Shown here in pieces: positions 1-9,893 of a stretch of 64,000 nucleotides of DNA. Source of the DNA: Aggregatimonas sangjinii (GTDB lineage: Bacteria; Bacteroidota; Bacteroidia; Flavobacteriales; Flavobacteriaceae); assembly GCF_005943945.1 (NCBI RefSeq), contig NZ_CP040710.1, positions 1,189,001 to 1,253,000 of the forward strand, in the 5' to 3' direction. The first letter of the stretch is position 1. Each line of letters opens with the position of its first letter. Position numbers and translations under genes: made by a program. The notes below the pieces were generated by a model that saw only the letters and a program-made list of their open reading frames with translations, was not told the origin of the DNA and did no database searches.

Positions 1-407
1 ATAGCTATCGGTCTCTCTTGATATACTCGCAACGTCAAATCACGCATAATAATTTACTCTCGTGAAAATACTTGTAATCGGTAATTATGAATTGATGGAA
101 AATACCGCGGATTGCGTATTTTGATAGAGATTCTTGTGTTTCCTATAATTACTTATGTTCGAATTCTAACAACTGATTTATTAAAGTTGATGGAGACATT
201 TTTTCAAATTGACTCAGTGGCGAGAAACAGTGGAATACTTACAATTAGGGCTTAAAATTTTAGTATTACTTGTCTTTTGATAGTTTTGATAAATTGAATT
301 TATAAAAGTGCTAAGCATATCCGACCTCTTCGACGTTCTGAACATTTCTTTAGATGACAAAAATAACTTTTTAAAAAAGTAAAATTGATGGATAAGAAAT
401 ATCCTGG
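1..407. other. Left-edge stretch without a recognised gene
   Basis: AT-rich sequence downstream (in the minus sense) of the small unknown gene that ends at 408. A 91-codon minus-strand open frame at 214-489 overlaps that gene, has unconvincing composition and resembles nothing I know. I see no hairpin terminator, tRNA or repeat here. Confidence 0.4.
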
Positions 408-773
408 TCAATCCAATTTGGATATAAATTCCGTCAGCATTTCTATTTGCAAGGCTCCTGCAAAGGGGTTGTCGGATCTGCCGTTGCAAAGCACCAAATA
501 AAAACCGAGTTTAGTGGCCTTCCATTCGCGTATCACATATTTGTTCAACATATCTACTTTATAGAAATACCCGAAATGTTTTTTTGGATCGATGCCCAAA
601 CCATTGCAAACGGTCATTGCCTTTTTGATGGCCAAATTGATGTCCTGCTCGTTTTCGAAACCATACCGTTTCAATCCATTCAATGTATAATTAAGCGAAC
701 GATAGGCCAGCGCTTCTTGAAAGGCTTCCAGAACGGCATATCGTCTTGATCGATAACTTATTACATTTGCCAT
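408..773 (-). CDS. Uncharacterised small soluble protein (121 aa)
   Basis: A 121-residue protein that I do not recognise. It is predicted soluble, without signal peptide, membrane segment or cysteine motif. The N-terminal half is helical and basic, with a run of Tyr and Arg (SYRSRRYAVLEAF). The C-terminal half contains a Lys- and Tyr-rich stretch followed by an NGRSDNPFAGALQ segment. Its ATG lies 3 nt after the stop codon of the thioredoxin gene upstream, so the two are almost certainly co-transcribed and translationally coupled. A stress or redox role would rest only on that neighbour. Confidence refers to its being a real gene. Confidence 0.75.
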   Translation of the reverse strand: MANVISYRSRRYAVLEAFQEALAYRSLNYTLNGLKRYGFENEQDINLAIKKAMTVCNGLGIDPKKHFGYFYKVDMLNKYVIREWKATKLGFYLVLCNGRSDNPFAGALQIEMLTEFISKLD

Positions 774-776
774 AAT

Positions 777-1076
777 CTAGCTATATTTTTCAATTAAGGT
801 TACAAGCTCTGATTTTTGTGAAACTCCGGAGTTTCTCCATACGATCTCACCATTTTTAAAGAGGATTAAAGTAGGCACTCCTTTTACTTGAAAGCGGTTC
901 GCCCAAGGCTGGTTTTTGTCTACATCGATTTTAATGATTCTTGCCTTTCCGTCGATTTCATCCGATACTTCCTTGAGGATTGGTAGCTGTACTTTACATG
1001 GGCCGCACCAATCGGCATAAAAATCGATGAGAACTGGGCTTTCCGAATGGATAAGTCTGTCAAAATTTCCTTTCAT
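777..1076 (-). CDS. trxA: Thioredoxin
   Basis: A 99-residue cytoplasmic thioredoxin that reduces protein disulphides with its active-site dithiol. The classical WCGPC motif is at residues 23-27, preceded by the DFYADW strand, and the cis-proline segment GVPTLILFKNG follows as expected. The length is slightly short of the usual 105-110 because the N-terminus is trimmed. There is no signal peptide, so this is a cytoplasmic form and not a periplasmic TlpA-type protein. It lies 70 nt downstream of the DnaJ-like gene and 3 nt upstream of the 121-aa unknown, all on the same strand, suggesting a small protein-quality operon. Confidence 0.93.
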   Translation of the reverse strand: MKGNFDRLIHSESPVLIDFYADWCGPCKVQLPILKEVSDEIDGKARIIKIDVDKNQPWANRFQVKGVPTLILFKNGEIVWRNSGVSQKSELVTLIEKYS

Positions 1077-1146
1077 ATTTTTACATTTAGTCTAAATAAT
1101 TCTCCAACCGCTTTGCCACGGGGGATAGTCGGCTTCAAGAAAGTTT

Positions 1147-2061
1147 TTATACGTTGTCGCGTACTTGTTTCAATAATTCCTTTTGTTTTACTGTCAAATT
1201 TTCAGGGAGTTTCACATTTATAGTCGCCAATAGATCCCCAAATTTACCTGCCTTCCCGTAAATAGGCATTCCCTTACCCTTGAGCCTTACCGTCTTACCG
1301 TTCTGGGTGCCTTCAGGAATGGTGATGTTGACTTTTCCCGAGAGTGTTTCAACCTGCTGTTTACCACCCAAAATGGCCTTGAAAACATCTACCGGTGTAT
1401 CGGTATGAAGATTATCGCCCCTACGATTGAAAACGGAATGTCTTTCTACGTGAATATCTACATAAAGGTCCCCCGACTTACCACCACTACCTTTTTGGCC
1501 TTTTCCTTTGGCTCGTAATTGCAAACCGTCGTAGGCTCCCGGTTTTATTTTTAGCTTGATTTTCTCCCCATCTACATCCAAAATTCGTTCGGTGCCTTGG
1601 TAGGCTTCATACAAGCTTATGGAAATCTTACCGGAAACATCCGCTCCCGGAAAATCGTAGTTTGCCCGACCTCGACCACCACCACCGCCGAAAAACGATT
1701 CGAAGAAATCGGAAAAACCGCTTCCATTATCGAAACCACTTCCTCCCGCATATTCGTATGAACGTTTTCTTTCCCTGTTGGTATGCTGTTTACGTTGTTG
1801 TACGAAATCATCATAAGTGGCACCCGATTGTTGAAATTGTTCCCAGTCCGAGCCAAGGGCGTCATATTGCTTTCGTTTTTCGCTTGAACCGAGCACCTGA
1901 TAGGCTTCGGAAATTTCTTTGAACTTCTCTTCAGAAGCCTTGTCGCCCTCGTTTTTATCGGGATGGTATTGTGCAGCCAATTTACGATAGGCTTTTTTCA
2001 TTTCCTTATCGCTGGCATTTCGTCCTACGCCCAATATGTTGTAATAGTCTCTGAACTGCAT
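1147..2061 (-). CDS. cbpA: CbpA-type DnaJ co-chaperone
   Basis: A 304-residue class II J-domain protein that stimulates DnaK ATPase and delivers unfolded clients. The J domain occupies residues 5-70 with the obligatory HPD at 33-35. A Gly/Phe-rich linker (about 105-140, with a GGGGGRG run) follows, then the two beta-sandwich substrate-binding domains of the DnaJ C-terminal family. The four CxxCxGxG zinc repeats of true DnaJ are absent, which separates it from DnaJ and gives the CbpA call. No cbpM-like modulator is adjacent. It precedes thioredoxin in the same direction. Confidence 0.9.
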   Translation of the reverse strand: MQFRDYYNILGVGRNASDKEMKKAYRKLAAQYHPDKNEGDKASEEKFKEISEAYQVLGSSEKRKQYDALGSDWEQFQQSGATYDDFVQQRKQHTNRERKRSYEYAGGSGFDNGSGFSDFFESFFGGGGGRGRANYDFPGADVSGKISISLYEAYQGTERILDVDGEKIKLKIKPGAYDGLQLRAKGKGQKGSGGKSGDLYVDIHVERHSVFNRRGDNLHTDTPVDVFKAILGGKQQVETLSGKVNITIPEGTQNGKTVRLKGKGMPIYGKAGKFGDLLATINVKLPENLTVKQKELLKQVRDNV

Positions 2062-2152
2062 TTGATGACGCTGTTTTCAATCTATTTTATACTTTCAATT
2101 TAATAGCTTTCCGTCGTTTTGACGTTCTTTTTAGCTTTTAGAATTATCCCAT

Positions 2153-2177
2153 AAAAAAGGGGCAAACGCCCCTTTTT
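2153..2177 (-). terminator. Intrinsic terminator of the DegP-like gene
   Basis: Read on the minus strand: a GGGGC/GCCCC stem (2159-2163 with 2168-2172) with a 4-nt loop, extended by flanking A/T pairs and followed by a T run. It starts 3 nt after the protease stop codon. The A run on the other side makes it potentially bidirectional. Confidence 0.85.
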
Positions 2178-2179
2178 CG

Positions 2180-3712
2180 TTAAGAATCCATACCAAAGGC
2201 GTAGTAATGGCTGCCAGGTTTGTCCTCATAGGTGCCTTCCAACAGTACCCCGCCATCTTTGTCTTCAAGAATGGCTGCCACATCTTCAATATTCTTCACT
2301 TCTTTGCCATCGATATGGGTAATGATAAAACCTTCGCGCATTTGCGTTTCCTTTCTGATTTTACCGGGATACAGTCGCACCACTTTAACCCCTCCGTCAA
2401 TATTTAACTTTTTGGCAGTATCCGCATCCAGGGTTTCAAAATCGGCCCCTAGCAGATTCAATACCTCCTTTTTTTCTTTCTTCATAATAGCCGTGGTGCC
2501 TTTAGAGTTTTCCAGAACCACATCAAAGCTCTTTTCCTTACCGTTGCGTTTTACCGCAACATTTACTTTATCGCCAGGTCTTTTACTTGCTATAATTTCC
2601 TGCAACCTCGGAGACGTATTTACCAAAACATCGTTGACCTTTATAATGATGTCACCCGCTTCAATACCGGCCTTATCGGCGGCACTGTTCTCACCGACAT
2701 TCTCTACCCAGACACCTTTCGAAAAATCCACATTTTTTTCCTGGGCGAGGGTGCCGTCCATCGTGCGGATGGTCACACCCAACATGCCACGTTGTACGCT
2801 GCCATAGTTGAGAATATCTTCGACCACCTTGGTCACGATATTGCTCGGAACCGCAAAACCATACCCATTATAGGTTCCTGTTCTACTCGCGATTGCGGTG
2901 TTTATCCCGATTAAATTACCCTCAAGATTTACCAAGGCACCACCACTGTTTCCAGGGTTAATGGCAGCATCGGTCTGGATAAAGGACTCTACGGCGAACT
3001 TCTCTTTATTGATATTGATGTTTCGCGCCTTTGCGCTTACTATTCCTGCCGTAACCGTAGAATTCAGTCCCATTGGGTTTCCTACCGCCAGTACCCATTC
3101 CCCGACTTCTACATCATCGGAGTTGACCATCGCCATCGTCTTTAAGTTGTCGGCTTTGATTTGCAATAATGCCAAATCGGTCGTGGGATCTGTGCCTATC
3201 ACTGTTGCGTCATACGTCTCGTTATTGTAAAGCGTAACTTGAACCTCGTCGGCATCGTCGATTACGTGGTTGTTCGTGATGATATAGCCCTCTTTGTTAA
3301 TAATCACACCCGAACCGGTCCCGTACATTGGTTGGGGCTGTAAATTGCCATCTGGGGATTGTGGGGCATCGTTGAATCTGTCTCCAAAAAATTCCCTGAA
3401 AGGGTCGGGTAATTGGCGATAGTCAAATTGTTGAACATTTCCATTCGTCATGGTTCGTGAAGACCTGATATGCACGACGGCATCCAAGACCTTCTCAGAG
3501 GTATTCGTAAAATCCAACGGTTTTATATTCCCGTCGTTATCGGCAGTATAAAGAACATGATGTCCGTTTACACCACTTACCTGTTGAATGGTAACCGATT
3601 TGTCTTGCGACCATTGATTACCCTTCAGTACGGCAAAACTTACCACTAATGCGATAAGTGCGGAGAAAAGATAGATTTTCCATCCTTTTTGTACAGTCAA
3701 TTTGTTTTTCAT
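2180..3712 (-). CDS. degP: DegP/HtrA (Do) family periplasmic serine protease
   Basis: A 510-residue envelope protease/chaperone that degrades misfolded periplasmic and outer-membrane proteins. An N-terminal hydrophobic segment (about 12-30) acts as signal or anchor. The trypsin-like catalytic triad is visible as His149 (TNNHVID), Asp179 (TDLALLQI) and Ser256 (NPGNSGGAL). Two PDZ domains follow: the first around 300-390 with GVWVENVGENSAADKAGI, the second, more divergent, around 410-510. It is preceded by 670 nt without a strong gene and followed by its own terminator, so it is probably monocistronic. A large outer-membrane SusC-type load makes such a protease expected. Confidence 0.93.
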   Translation of the reverse strand: MKNKLTVQKGWKIYLFSALIALVVSFAVLKGNQWSQDKSVTIQQVSGVNGHHVLYTADNDGNIKPLDFTNTSEKVLDAVVHIRSSRTMTNGNVQQFDYRQLPDPFREFFGDRFNDAPQSPDGNLQPQPMYGTGSGVIINKEGYIITNNHVIDDADEVQVTLYNNETYDATVIGTDPTTDLALLQIKADNLKTMAMVNSDDVEVGEWVLAVGNPMGLNSTVTAGIVSAKARNININKEKFAVESFIQTDAAINPGNSGGALVNLEGNLIGINTAIASRTGTYNGYGFAVPSNIVTKVVEDILNYGSVQRGMLGVTIRTMDGTLAQEKNVDFSKGVWVENVGENSAADKAGIEAGDIIIKVNDVLVNTSPRLQEIIASKRPGDKVNVAVKRNGKEKSFDVVLENSKGTTAIMKKEKKEVLNLLGADFETLDADTAKKLNIDGGVKVVRLYPGKIRKETQMREGFIITHIDGKEVKNIEDVAAILEDKDGGVLLEGTYEDKPGSHYYAFGMDS

Positions 3713-4383
3713 TGTATCTGTTTTTAATTAAACTTTCTATTTACTTAAGTACAATCTTTACAATTGACAAACTGCAAATTTGACACCCGTTACTGAGACA
3801 AATTGTCAATTTTTAATGTTGAAGATTTGTACAAATACTATTTCAGTTGCAGACTATTTAGTGGAAGTAGAAAAAAATTCCGCATAAGGTTTCCTTTACA
3901 ATCGTCTTCCGATTAGACTTAGGAACCGAGAGAAAGGTAGGTCGAAATAGACGAAATCCATGTCGATTTTCTACAACACCATTTTATCACAACCATACCA
4001 CATTTGACAAATCCTGTGCCAAAAAAAGGGGGCAAAATGCTAAAAAAAATTAAAATTTATAAGAGCGGTAGGTTCTAAATAGCGGCGCTTCGCAACTGGG
4101 CCATTAGATTCTTTAGGCTAAAATGTGCTGAAGTAAATATGGTTTACAAATCGCTGGTGAATGTTCTAACGATCAGATGCTCCAAAATTCGGTTGTCATT
4201 GAATCAATGTCTTTTCTTTTACGATCAAGAAACGTTTCATAAATCATATAGTTTTATTACCTCGGCCACCCCTTTGGAAATAAAGCATCTTGAGCTGGCT
4301 GTTTTTGAATTGGTATGGTATTGCTTGAGCAACAGCTTATCTTCTAAACCTAAGACGTGAAGAATAACTAAAACAGAAAACAT
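3713..4383. other. Long intergenic region upstream of degP
   Basis: AT-rich. It holds the presumed degP promoter region, with an inverted pair ATTGACAA / TTGTCAAT (about 3764-3771 and 3803-3810) that could be an operator. A 73-codon plus-strand open frame at 4139-4360 has no family resemblance and poor composition, so I do not call it. Confidence 0.4.
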
Positions 4384-4518
4384 ATGAAGGCAGGAACACT
4401 AATAGGATTGGCATCTACATTGGTCAGGAAACGAAAATTCAAGTTGGTAGTGGTTGGGCTTCAATTTGCCTATATGGGGTATCGATACTTAAAGAACAAA
4501 AAGAAGCTAAATCAGTAA
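4384..4518 (+). CDS. Possible 44-aa basic single-helix membrane protein
   Basis: An ATG at 4384 opens a 44-codon frame ending TAA at 4518. The product has a central hydrophobic stretch (KLVVVGLQFAYMGYRYL) bracketed by RKRK and KNKKK, typical of a tiny positively charged inner-membrane protein. It is preceded by an A-rich leader as usual in Bacteroidota. I do not recognise a family. The clean arrangement of charge and hydrophobicity is the only support, and it could be a chance frame. Confidence 0.45.
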   Translation: MKAGTLIGLASTLVRKRKFKLVVVGLQFAYMGYRYLKNKKKLNQ

Positions 4519-4714
4519 TTCTTTTAAGGTATTTTTAAATTTTCGGAATCGAAGAAAGCGATAGCCTTCATGATTGCGAGTAGGGTAGTGGTTATTATAT
4601 AGAGTAGCCATAATTACCTATTTTCTTGTTACTTGATATCCGATACAATGGTAGCAGCGCGATAACAACTAAACGTTATGTCGTCTCTGATATATTTTCA
4701 AAGTGGATCAGGAC

Positions 4715-5788
4715 CTATTCATTGGAAGAGTCTTCGTATTTCACATCAATTGATGTATCCCCCAAAATGTCCTCTATATATGCCATTTTTACCAAAACTA
4801 TGATGGCCGCTACCAGGGGAACTGCTAAAATGACACCTAAAAGACCGGTAAATAGTCCGAGTGCGATTTGCGCAATGAGAACCATAGCCATAGGTAGTGA
4901 GATCATCTTCTTTTGAATCATTGGAGTCAGTACGTTACTTTCGATAGCCTGAACACCCAAATATAACATCGCTACATACAAGGCAGTCGTGGGACTTTCG
5001 GTAAAAGCCAGTAGAAATGCTGGCACCAAGGCTATCAGCGGACCGAAATTCGGAATAAAACTAATGAGGGCTGCGAAAATCGCCAAGGTTAACGCTAATG
5101 GCACCCCTAGAATACTAAGACCGATACCTGTCAGGATACCAACAATAAGCATGGAAAGCAATTTTCCCAATAACCAACTTTTTAAGGTCTTACCCATAGC
5201 CAAAAGTATTTCCTCAGTACGTTCTCTTCGCGCTTTAGGAAAAAGTTTTATGAGCCCATTTACATAGGTCATTGGCGCTATCATGAAGAACATTCCCAGA
5301 AAAAAAATTATGTACAAAGTGCTGAACGTTCCAAATAAAGAACCAAAAAATTTAGCGATTTGCCCTTTGTTCGCGCCTAGTTCGATATTCTCAATACGTT
5401 GTACGATCAAACCTCCTAGTTTCGTTTGTTCTATATCTTGTAGTGTTTTTTCGGTTGCTTGTGGTAGTTTTTCCTTTAAGGATACGATTTGTTCGGAAAT
5501 GTGAGGCGCTAGGAGAAATGAGCTTCCTACTAAAATTCCAACTACCAACAAAACCGAGACCAAAAGGGAAATGTTGCGGCTGAGGGGTGTTTTATTTTCA
5601 ATAAATCCGGCGATTCCCAAAAAAAAAGCAGCTACTAAGATACCCGCTAAAACAAGTAGTATGATCCGGAATCCGAAAAGTACGAATAAGATGAGCAATA
5701 TGGCGGCCGAGACCAAGCCAATGGAAGACAGTATCCGCTTGTGGAATTTTGCCTCGGATACAGTAACTTTCTCTTCTTTAGCCGCCAT
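4715..5788 (-). CDS. AI-2E/PerM family membrane protein (first copy)
   Basis: A 357-residue polytopic inner-membrane protein of the AI-2E/PerM (YdiK, YhhT) family. About seven or eight hydrophobic segments are visible, with the family's long helical insert after the first pair (about 100-160, rich in Lys and Glu) and the conserved C-terminal core containing FIPNFGPLIALVPA, then AIESNVLTPMIQKKM. Members are proposed exporters of small molecules or sodium/proton antiporters; the substrate cannot be read from sequence. The acidic C-terminus ends DSSNE. A second family member lies at 8422-9522, on the same strand, with two genes between. Confidence 0.87.
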   Translation of the reverse strand: MAAKEEKVTVSEAKFHKRILSSIGLVSAAILLILFVLFGFRIILLVLAGILVAAFFLGIAGFIENKTPLSRNISLLVSVLLVVGILVGSSFLLAPHISEQIVSLKEKLPQATEKTLQDIEQTKLGGLIVQRIENIELGANKGQIAKFFGSLFGTFSTLYIIFFLGMFFMIAPMTYVNGLIKLFPKARRERTEEILLAMGKTLKSWLLGKLLSMLIVGILTGIGLSILGVPLALTLAIFAALISFIPNFGPLIALVPAFLLAFTESPTTALYVAMLYLGVQAIESNVLTPMIQKKMISLPMAMVLIAQIALGLFTGLLGVILAVPLVAAIIVLVKMAYIEDILGDTSIDVKYEDSSNE

Positions 5789-6018
5789 TTTGTTTCCGTT
5801 GTAATGGTTTGAAATTAGAATCTATAAAACCGATTTTCTTGAAGGCGTTACCGCTTTATTTTCGAGATGCCTCCCCAGCATAGATAAGCTTTCAAAGACC
5901 GCCCCTCCTTCGAGTCGTTGGCAACAGCCCTAGACGGTTTGGCTATCGTACGCTAATGTAGGAGCATAACTTTATATATCTGAGCATTTCAGTTTAAGGA
6001 TATCGATTTTAAATCAGA

Positions 6019-6795
6019 CTAATCATCAAACCTACGGTATTTTGCCATAATGAACATATATAAGCCGAACGCTACCAGACCAAGGGCGACCAAACCCATC
6101 AACCACGGTCCTTCAGAATTTTTTCTTAGAAAAGCAAAAGCTTCCGAGGTTCCTTTTATGTTTCCTTTGCTGGCCGTATCCGCTGCCACGAAAAAGAAAT
6201 ATGATACGATGCCCACAACAATTCCTCTTGAAATCATACCTCCGTAGCCCAACCACTTGATTGTTTTTCTTGTACTTACATTCGAGATGGTATCTAAATA
6301 AAACTTTTTTAAGAACTCTCCCTTGTACGCCTTAACGAACTGGAACACGGCCTTAATTGCCAGACCGATGGCTATGGCATAAAAGATATAATTCAAATAT
6401 TCCGACGGAATCATTGAAGTTTTATTTGCACCACTGCCACCGGAGGAAGCGGTAATTTGATAGATGGAGTAGATACCGAGGCCCAGATAGACTAAACCGC
6501 TGAAGAAAAATCCGATACGTTTCCCAACGTCCTTTTTATCCGTACCAATATTCTCCGGATCTTTAATACTTTGATAAAATCGCCAAAATGAATAGCACAA
6601 CAATCCAAGTCCTAAAACCCCTAAAAGCACATTTCCAAAAGGCTGGTCCTGTAAAAATTTAAGAACTCCCAATTTTCCTTCGGAAGTACTACCCAGTCCG
6701 AAGGCCGCGCCGAAAGCCAATATCCCGGTCAATGCGTAAACCATACCTTTTGAAGCGTAGCCGGTTTTCGCTATTTTTTTAATTCGGTCATCCAT
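6019..6795 (-). CDS. DUF1206 family membrane protein
   Basis: A 258-residue integral membrane protein matching the DUF1206 family. It has three repeated units of two membrane helices, each opening with a glycine-rich motif near a lysine: TGYASKGMVYALTGILAFG at the N-terminus, KRIGFFFSGLVYLGLG in the middle and YGGMISRGIVVGIVSYFF toward the end. The function of the family is unknown; members often sit near stress genes, as here between two AI-2E-type proteins. There is no signal peptide beyond the first helix. Confidence 0.88.
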   Translation of the reverse strand: MDDRIKKIAKTGYASKGMVYALTGILAFGAAFGLGSTSEGKLGVLKFLQDQPFGNVLLGVLGLGLLCYSFWRFYQSIKDPENIGTDKKDVGKRIGFFFSGLVYLGLGIYSIYQITASSGGSGANKTSMIPSEYLNYIFYAIAIGLAIKAVFQFVKAYKGEFLKKFYLDTISNVSTRKTIKWLGYGGMISRGIVVGIVSYFFFVAADTASKGNIKGTSEAFAFLRKNSEGPWLMGLVALGLVAFGLYMFIMAKYRRFDD

Positions 6796-6990
6796 GATTC
6801 TCAGTTTTAAACGAAATTATTTGGAATCAGCCGATAAAATTGATTACATAAACGAAATAAATACACCAAAAGCAATTCTGGTTCGTTCGTCCCCGCAGAT
6901 AAACGAAATATTTGGCATAAAAGCACTAAGAAATAGTTGCTTATGATGCCATCAGGCTATAATACGGATTAGGTCGAGCTAGTACCTTCT

Positions 6991-8067
6991 CTAGATTTCG
7001 TTCTTGTTCGGATCTGCCTTTTCTATCTTTTTTTCAGCCCAATCTTCTTCTTCGTCGCTGGCCTTTAAACCATTTTGTTCCGATTTGGCCACAGGAGTGT
7101 AATTGAGTTTAGTATACATGGGAAAATGATCTGATCCTATGTGCGCTTCCCTTGAAATTTCCATAAGGGTAAAATCCTTAGTGTGAAAAATATGGTCTAA
7201 GGGCCATCTAAAAAATCTATGATTGGCATTAAAGGTATTGAAGAATCCTCGGCCCCTTCTAGGATCGAGCAGACCACTTATTTTTAGAAATAACCGCGTG
7301 GTTCTCGACCAAGCTACATCGTTCAGGTCGCCGAATACAAGAATACTATCATCTTCACGTTTCAATTCCCGGCCGACCAGTAGTAATTCGGCATCCCTAT
7401 TTGTTGACGTGCTGCTTTCACTTGGGCTCGGTGGTCTTGGATGAAGACAATGAAGACCGATTTTTTTACCATCCGATAGTATAATTTTCCCATGAATGGA
7501 GGGTATGTCATCCGCTACCAAATATTCAACCCTCATATCTTCTAGCGGATATTTAGAGTACAGATGCATACCATAGCGATTATCCTTCGGAACTTTTACT
7601 TGATATTCGTATTGCGATTCAAGACAGCTTAGGGCATTTTCCCATTGCGCATTCGATTCCAATGTCAACAACACATCTGGATTTCGCCTTTTCGTAAGTT
7701 GAATCAATTTATCGTAGTCGCTATTGCTCATCAGTACATTGCTTACCAGCAATGCGATATGATTCGAATTAGCCTCGCCGACATAACTTTGTACCTGTTT
7801 AGGTGCTACTGGGGTATACGGGTATATTTTGATGAACTGATATGCAAGGCTGAAGACAAGCAATCCTAACATGAAAATACTCCAAGGACTACTAAATTCA
7901 TATACGGCTATAGCCAAGCAAATGTTGATTAGTATCAAAATCGAGATCTGGACCCTGGGGAAATCGAATCCCCGTACCCACCAATAATCGAACCTCGTAA
8001 TCGAGGCCAACGTAGGAACGCAAAAAATCGCGTTGAGGATAAAAATGAAAATCTCGAGAGCGTTCAT
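6991..8067 (-). CDS. Membrane-anchored endonuclease/exonuclease/phosphatase-fold protein
   Basis: A 358-residue protein with two or three N-terminal membrane helices (about 1-65) and an extracytoplasmic-type EEP (DNase I-like) domain from about 100 to 325. The fold's metal and catalytic motifs are visible: LESN (Glu), LHPRPPSPSES with its loop, FGDLND (Asp-x-Asn), PLDHIF and GSDHFP (Asp-His). The tail is charged (DEEEDWAEKKIEKADPNKN). Substrate may be nucleic acid, phosphoinositide-like or sphingomyelin-like; the sequence does not decide. Membrane-anchored EEP proteins of this size are common in Bacteroidota. Confidence 0.85.
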   Translation of the reverse strand: MNALEIFIFILNAIFCVPTLASITRFDYWWVRGFDFPRVQISILILINICLAIAVYEFSSPWSIFMLGLLVFSLAYQFIKIYPYTPVAPKQVQSYVGEANSNHIALLVSNVLMSNSDYDKLIQLTKRRNPDVLLTLESNAQWENALSCLESQYEYQVKVPKDNRYGMHLYSKYPLEDMRVEYLVADDIPSIHGKIILSDGKKIGLHCLHPRPPSPSESSTSTNRDAELLLVGRELKREDDSILVFGDLNDVAWSRTTRLFLKISGLLDPRRGRGFFNTFNANHRFFRWPLDHIFHTKDFTLMEISREAHIGSDHFPMYTKLNYTPVAKSEQNGLKASDEEEDWAEKKIEKADPNKNEI

Positions 8068-8421
8068 GATTTCATATTAGAATGCGATGACTTCTTCACT
8101 GGATGCAAGTGGTAAGGACTTTTCATAATACAAATTGCGTATGCTCAAGTTGCATTGGTTTAAAGAAAGTGAAACTCAAAAATTAGAATTGGTCAAACAT
8201 CATTTTACATTTAAGCGCCTCCCGCCATAATGAAAATTACCCTACTTCATGAAAATGACTTTCCTTAATTAGAGATTGCTGTTGATGTCGATTATTCTGG
8301 AAAAATAGAACAAATTACCCGAATGCCATTTCTCAATCGAATAATTCGCTGACTTCATCGCAAGTTGTCTATGCAATGATGTCACTTTTTGACAATAATA
8401 GTCCCAAAATGCTCAAATTGG
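8068..8421. other. Intergenic gap, no feature recognised
   Basis: About 350 nt between the EEP-protein gene and the second AI-2E-type gene. No coding frame with recognisable content, hairpin-plus-T terminator or repeat could be identified. Confidence 0.4.
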
Positions 8422-9522
8422 CTATATTCCCTTGGTCCAAAATCTAACAAACCTATTGTAGCGAAAGAACTCCTTCACTATGACTTTAATGACGGCATAT
8501 CCCGGAACGGCTATAATCATTCCCGGTATCCCGAAAATCAGGCCTATTGCAATGATAATGACAAAAATTTCCATGGGATGGGATTTCACGCTATTGGAAT
8601 AGATAAAAGGTTGGGAGACAAAATTGTCGAGTAATTGACCGATGGTGACACCAATCAGTACGTAACCGACAAGTAGTAGAATATCTTGTGAAAAATCCAT
8701 ATTGATATGGGAAGTTATCGTCAGTACAATCATCAAGGCAGCGCCGATTAAAGGTCCGATATAGGGTAAAATATTGAATAATGCACAAAAAAAAGCTACG
8801 ATCAAAGCATTTTCAGTTCCTACTAGCAAGAGCGTAGCCGAATAAATAACGAAAAGAATGGCTATCTGAACCAGCAGCCCCAGAAAATATCGCGAAAGGA
8901 GATTTTTGATTTTGTCAATTGAATTTAGGGTTCGTTCCAAATGTTTTTCGGGCATCATCGCTAGTATGAACTGTTGAAATGAACTCTTGTCCTTCAGCAT
9001 GAAAAAAGTCATGAAAATGATGGAAAATAGCCCTACGCTTAGTTCGGTCGATAATTTAAGAAGAGCATCAAAAAGCGTGGGTACGGCAGCGGTGGCAAAC
9101 TCCTTGGACACATTCTGCTCAATTTCGCTATCTGCCATCAAATCTTTTATAGTATCCTTTGAAGTGCCCAGATATTCCGAAAATTTTGCATATAGTTTAT
9201 CTAGTTCCAGTTGAATGTTGTGATAGTCCACAAGAGCCAGATTTTTGCCCTGCTCCGTCAACATCGGCACAAATAGGATAACCAGTCCGACCAAAAGCAA
9301 AAAAATGAAAAATACGGTTATCAACGCCGCGAGGGTCTTCGATACTTTGAGTCTGGTCACAAAGAAGTTGACCATTGGTCTGCCCAATAAGGCCAATACC
9401 CCTGCAGCAAGCAGATATAATATTAGTGATTGTACTTTATAGAGAATAACGAGTAGAACCGCAATGGTCAGAAAGAAGCCTATGGCCTTGATAATGCCTT
9501 TGGCTATCGTAAGTGATTTCAT
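8422..9522 (-). CDS. AI-2E/PerM family membrane protein (second copy)
   Basis: A 366-residue polytopic protein of the same family as the one at 4715-5788, but clearly divergent rather than a recent duplicate. The first hydrophobic pair (about 8-45 and 65-90) is followed by the charged helical insert (about 95-150). The C-terminal core carries FNILPYIGPLIGAALM and GQLLDNFVSQPFIYSNSV before the last helices (VIIIAIGLIFGIPGMIIAVP). Transport role assumed from the family. Start chosen at the first ATG; no Shine-Dalgarno, as normal for the phylum. Confidence 0.87.
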   Translation of the reverse strand: MKSLTIAKGIIKAIGFFLTIAVLLVILYKVQSLILYLLAAGVLALLGRPMVNFFVTRLKVSKTLAALITVFFIFLLLVGLVILFVPMLTEQGKNLALVDYHNIQLELDKLYAKFSEYLGTSKDTIKDLMADSEIEQNVSKEFATAAVPTLFDALLKLSTELSVGLFSIIFMTFFMLKDKSSFQQFILAMMPEKHLERTLNSIDKIKNLLSRYFLGLLVQIAILFVIYSATLLLVGTENALIVAFFCALFNILPYIGPLIGAALMIVLTITSHINMDFSQDILLLVGYVLIGVTIGQLLDNFVSQPFIYSNSVKSHPMEIFVIIIAIGLIFGIPGMIIAVPGYAVIKVIVKEFFRYNRFVRFWTKGI

Positions 9523-9893
9523 AATGCCGTACTTATTTATTCGTGTAGATGACCACTTGTCTCAAAGAATAGAATTTACCTATTCGGAAAGAATAGTAAT
9601 GTGCGTTTAATGGACAGCTCTCGGCGAAGATTGCAATTGACCTACAATGGTCTTAGCTTTTTCAATTTTTTTTATGACTTAAGTGAATATTAGCTAAAAA
9701 ATCAGGTAAATAAGGAAATTTGAGGGCTATATGTTTCGTGCAGAAATTAGCTTTGTTTCTAGCGCTGTACGCTTTTCGCTCGAGACCAACTAAATGGAGA
9801 GAAACAAGGATTACCTATTGATTTAGAAAACAGGGAATCATCATCATCACCAAAAGGGCACGCGTCTTTATGGATTATAGGAACAAGTTTAAT
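9523..9893. other. Intergenic sequence beside a decayed gene
   Basis: No intact gene. It probably includes the missing C-terminal part of the sulfatase remnant to the right, but I cannot recognise residual homology with confidence left of about 9894. Confidence 0.4.

Noticed and set aside
214-489. 91-codon minus-strand open frame
   Set aside because: It overlaps the better-supported 408-773 gene, has a biased composition and contains no recognisable domain.
3764-3810. ATTGACAA...TTGTCAAT near degP as an Fnr-type operator
   Set aside because: The arms are far apart and lack TGA-N6-TCA spacing; it may be another kind of site but not part of the regulon.
4139-4360. 73-codon plus-strand open frame
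   Set aside because: No signal peptide, helix pattern or family match, and it sits in an AT-rich promoter region where chance frames are frequent.
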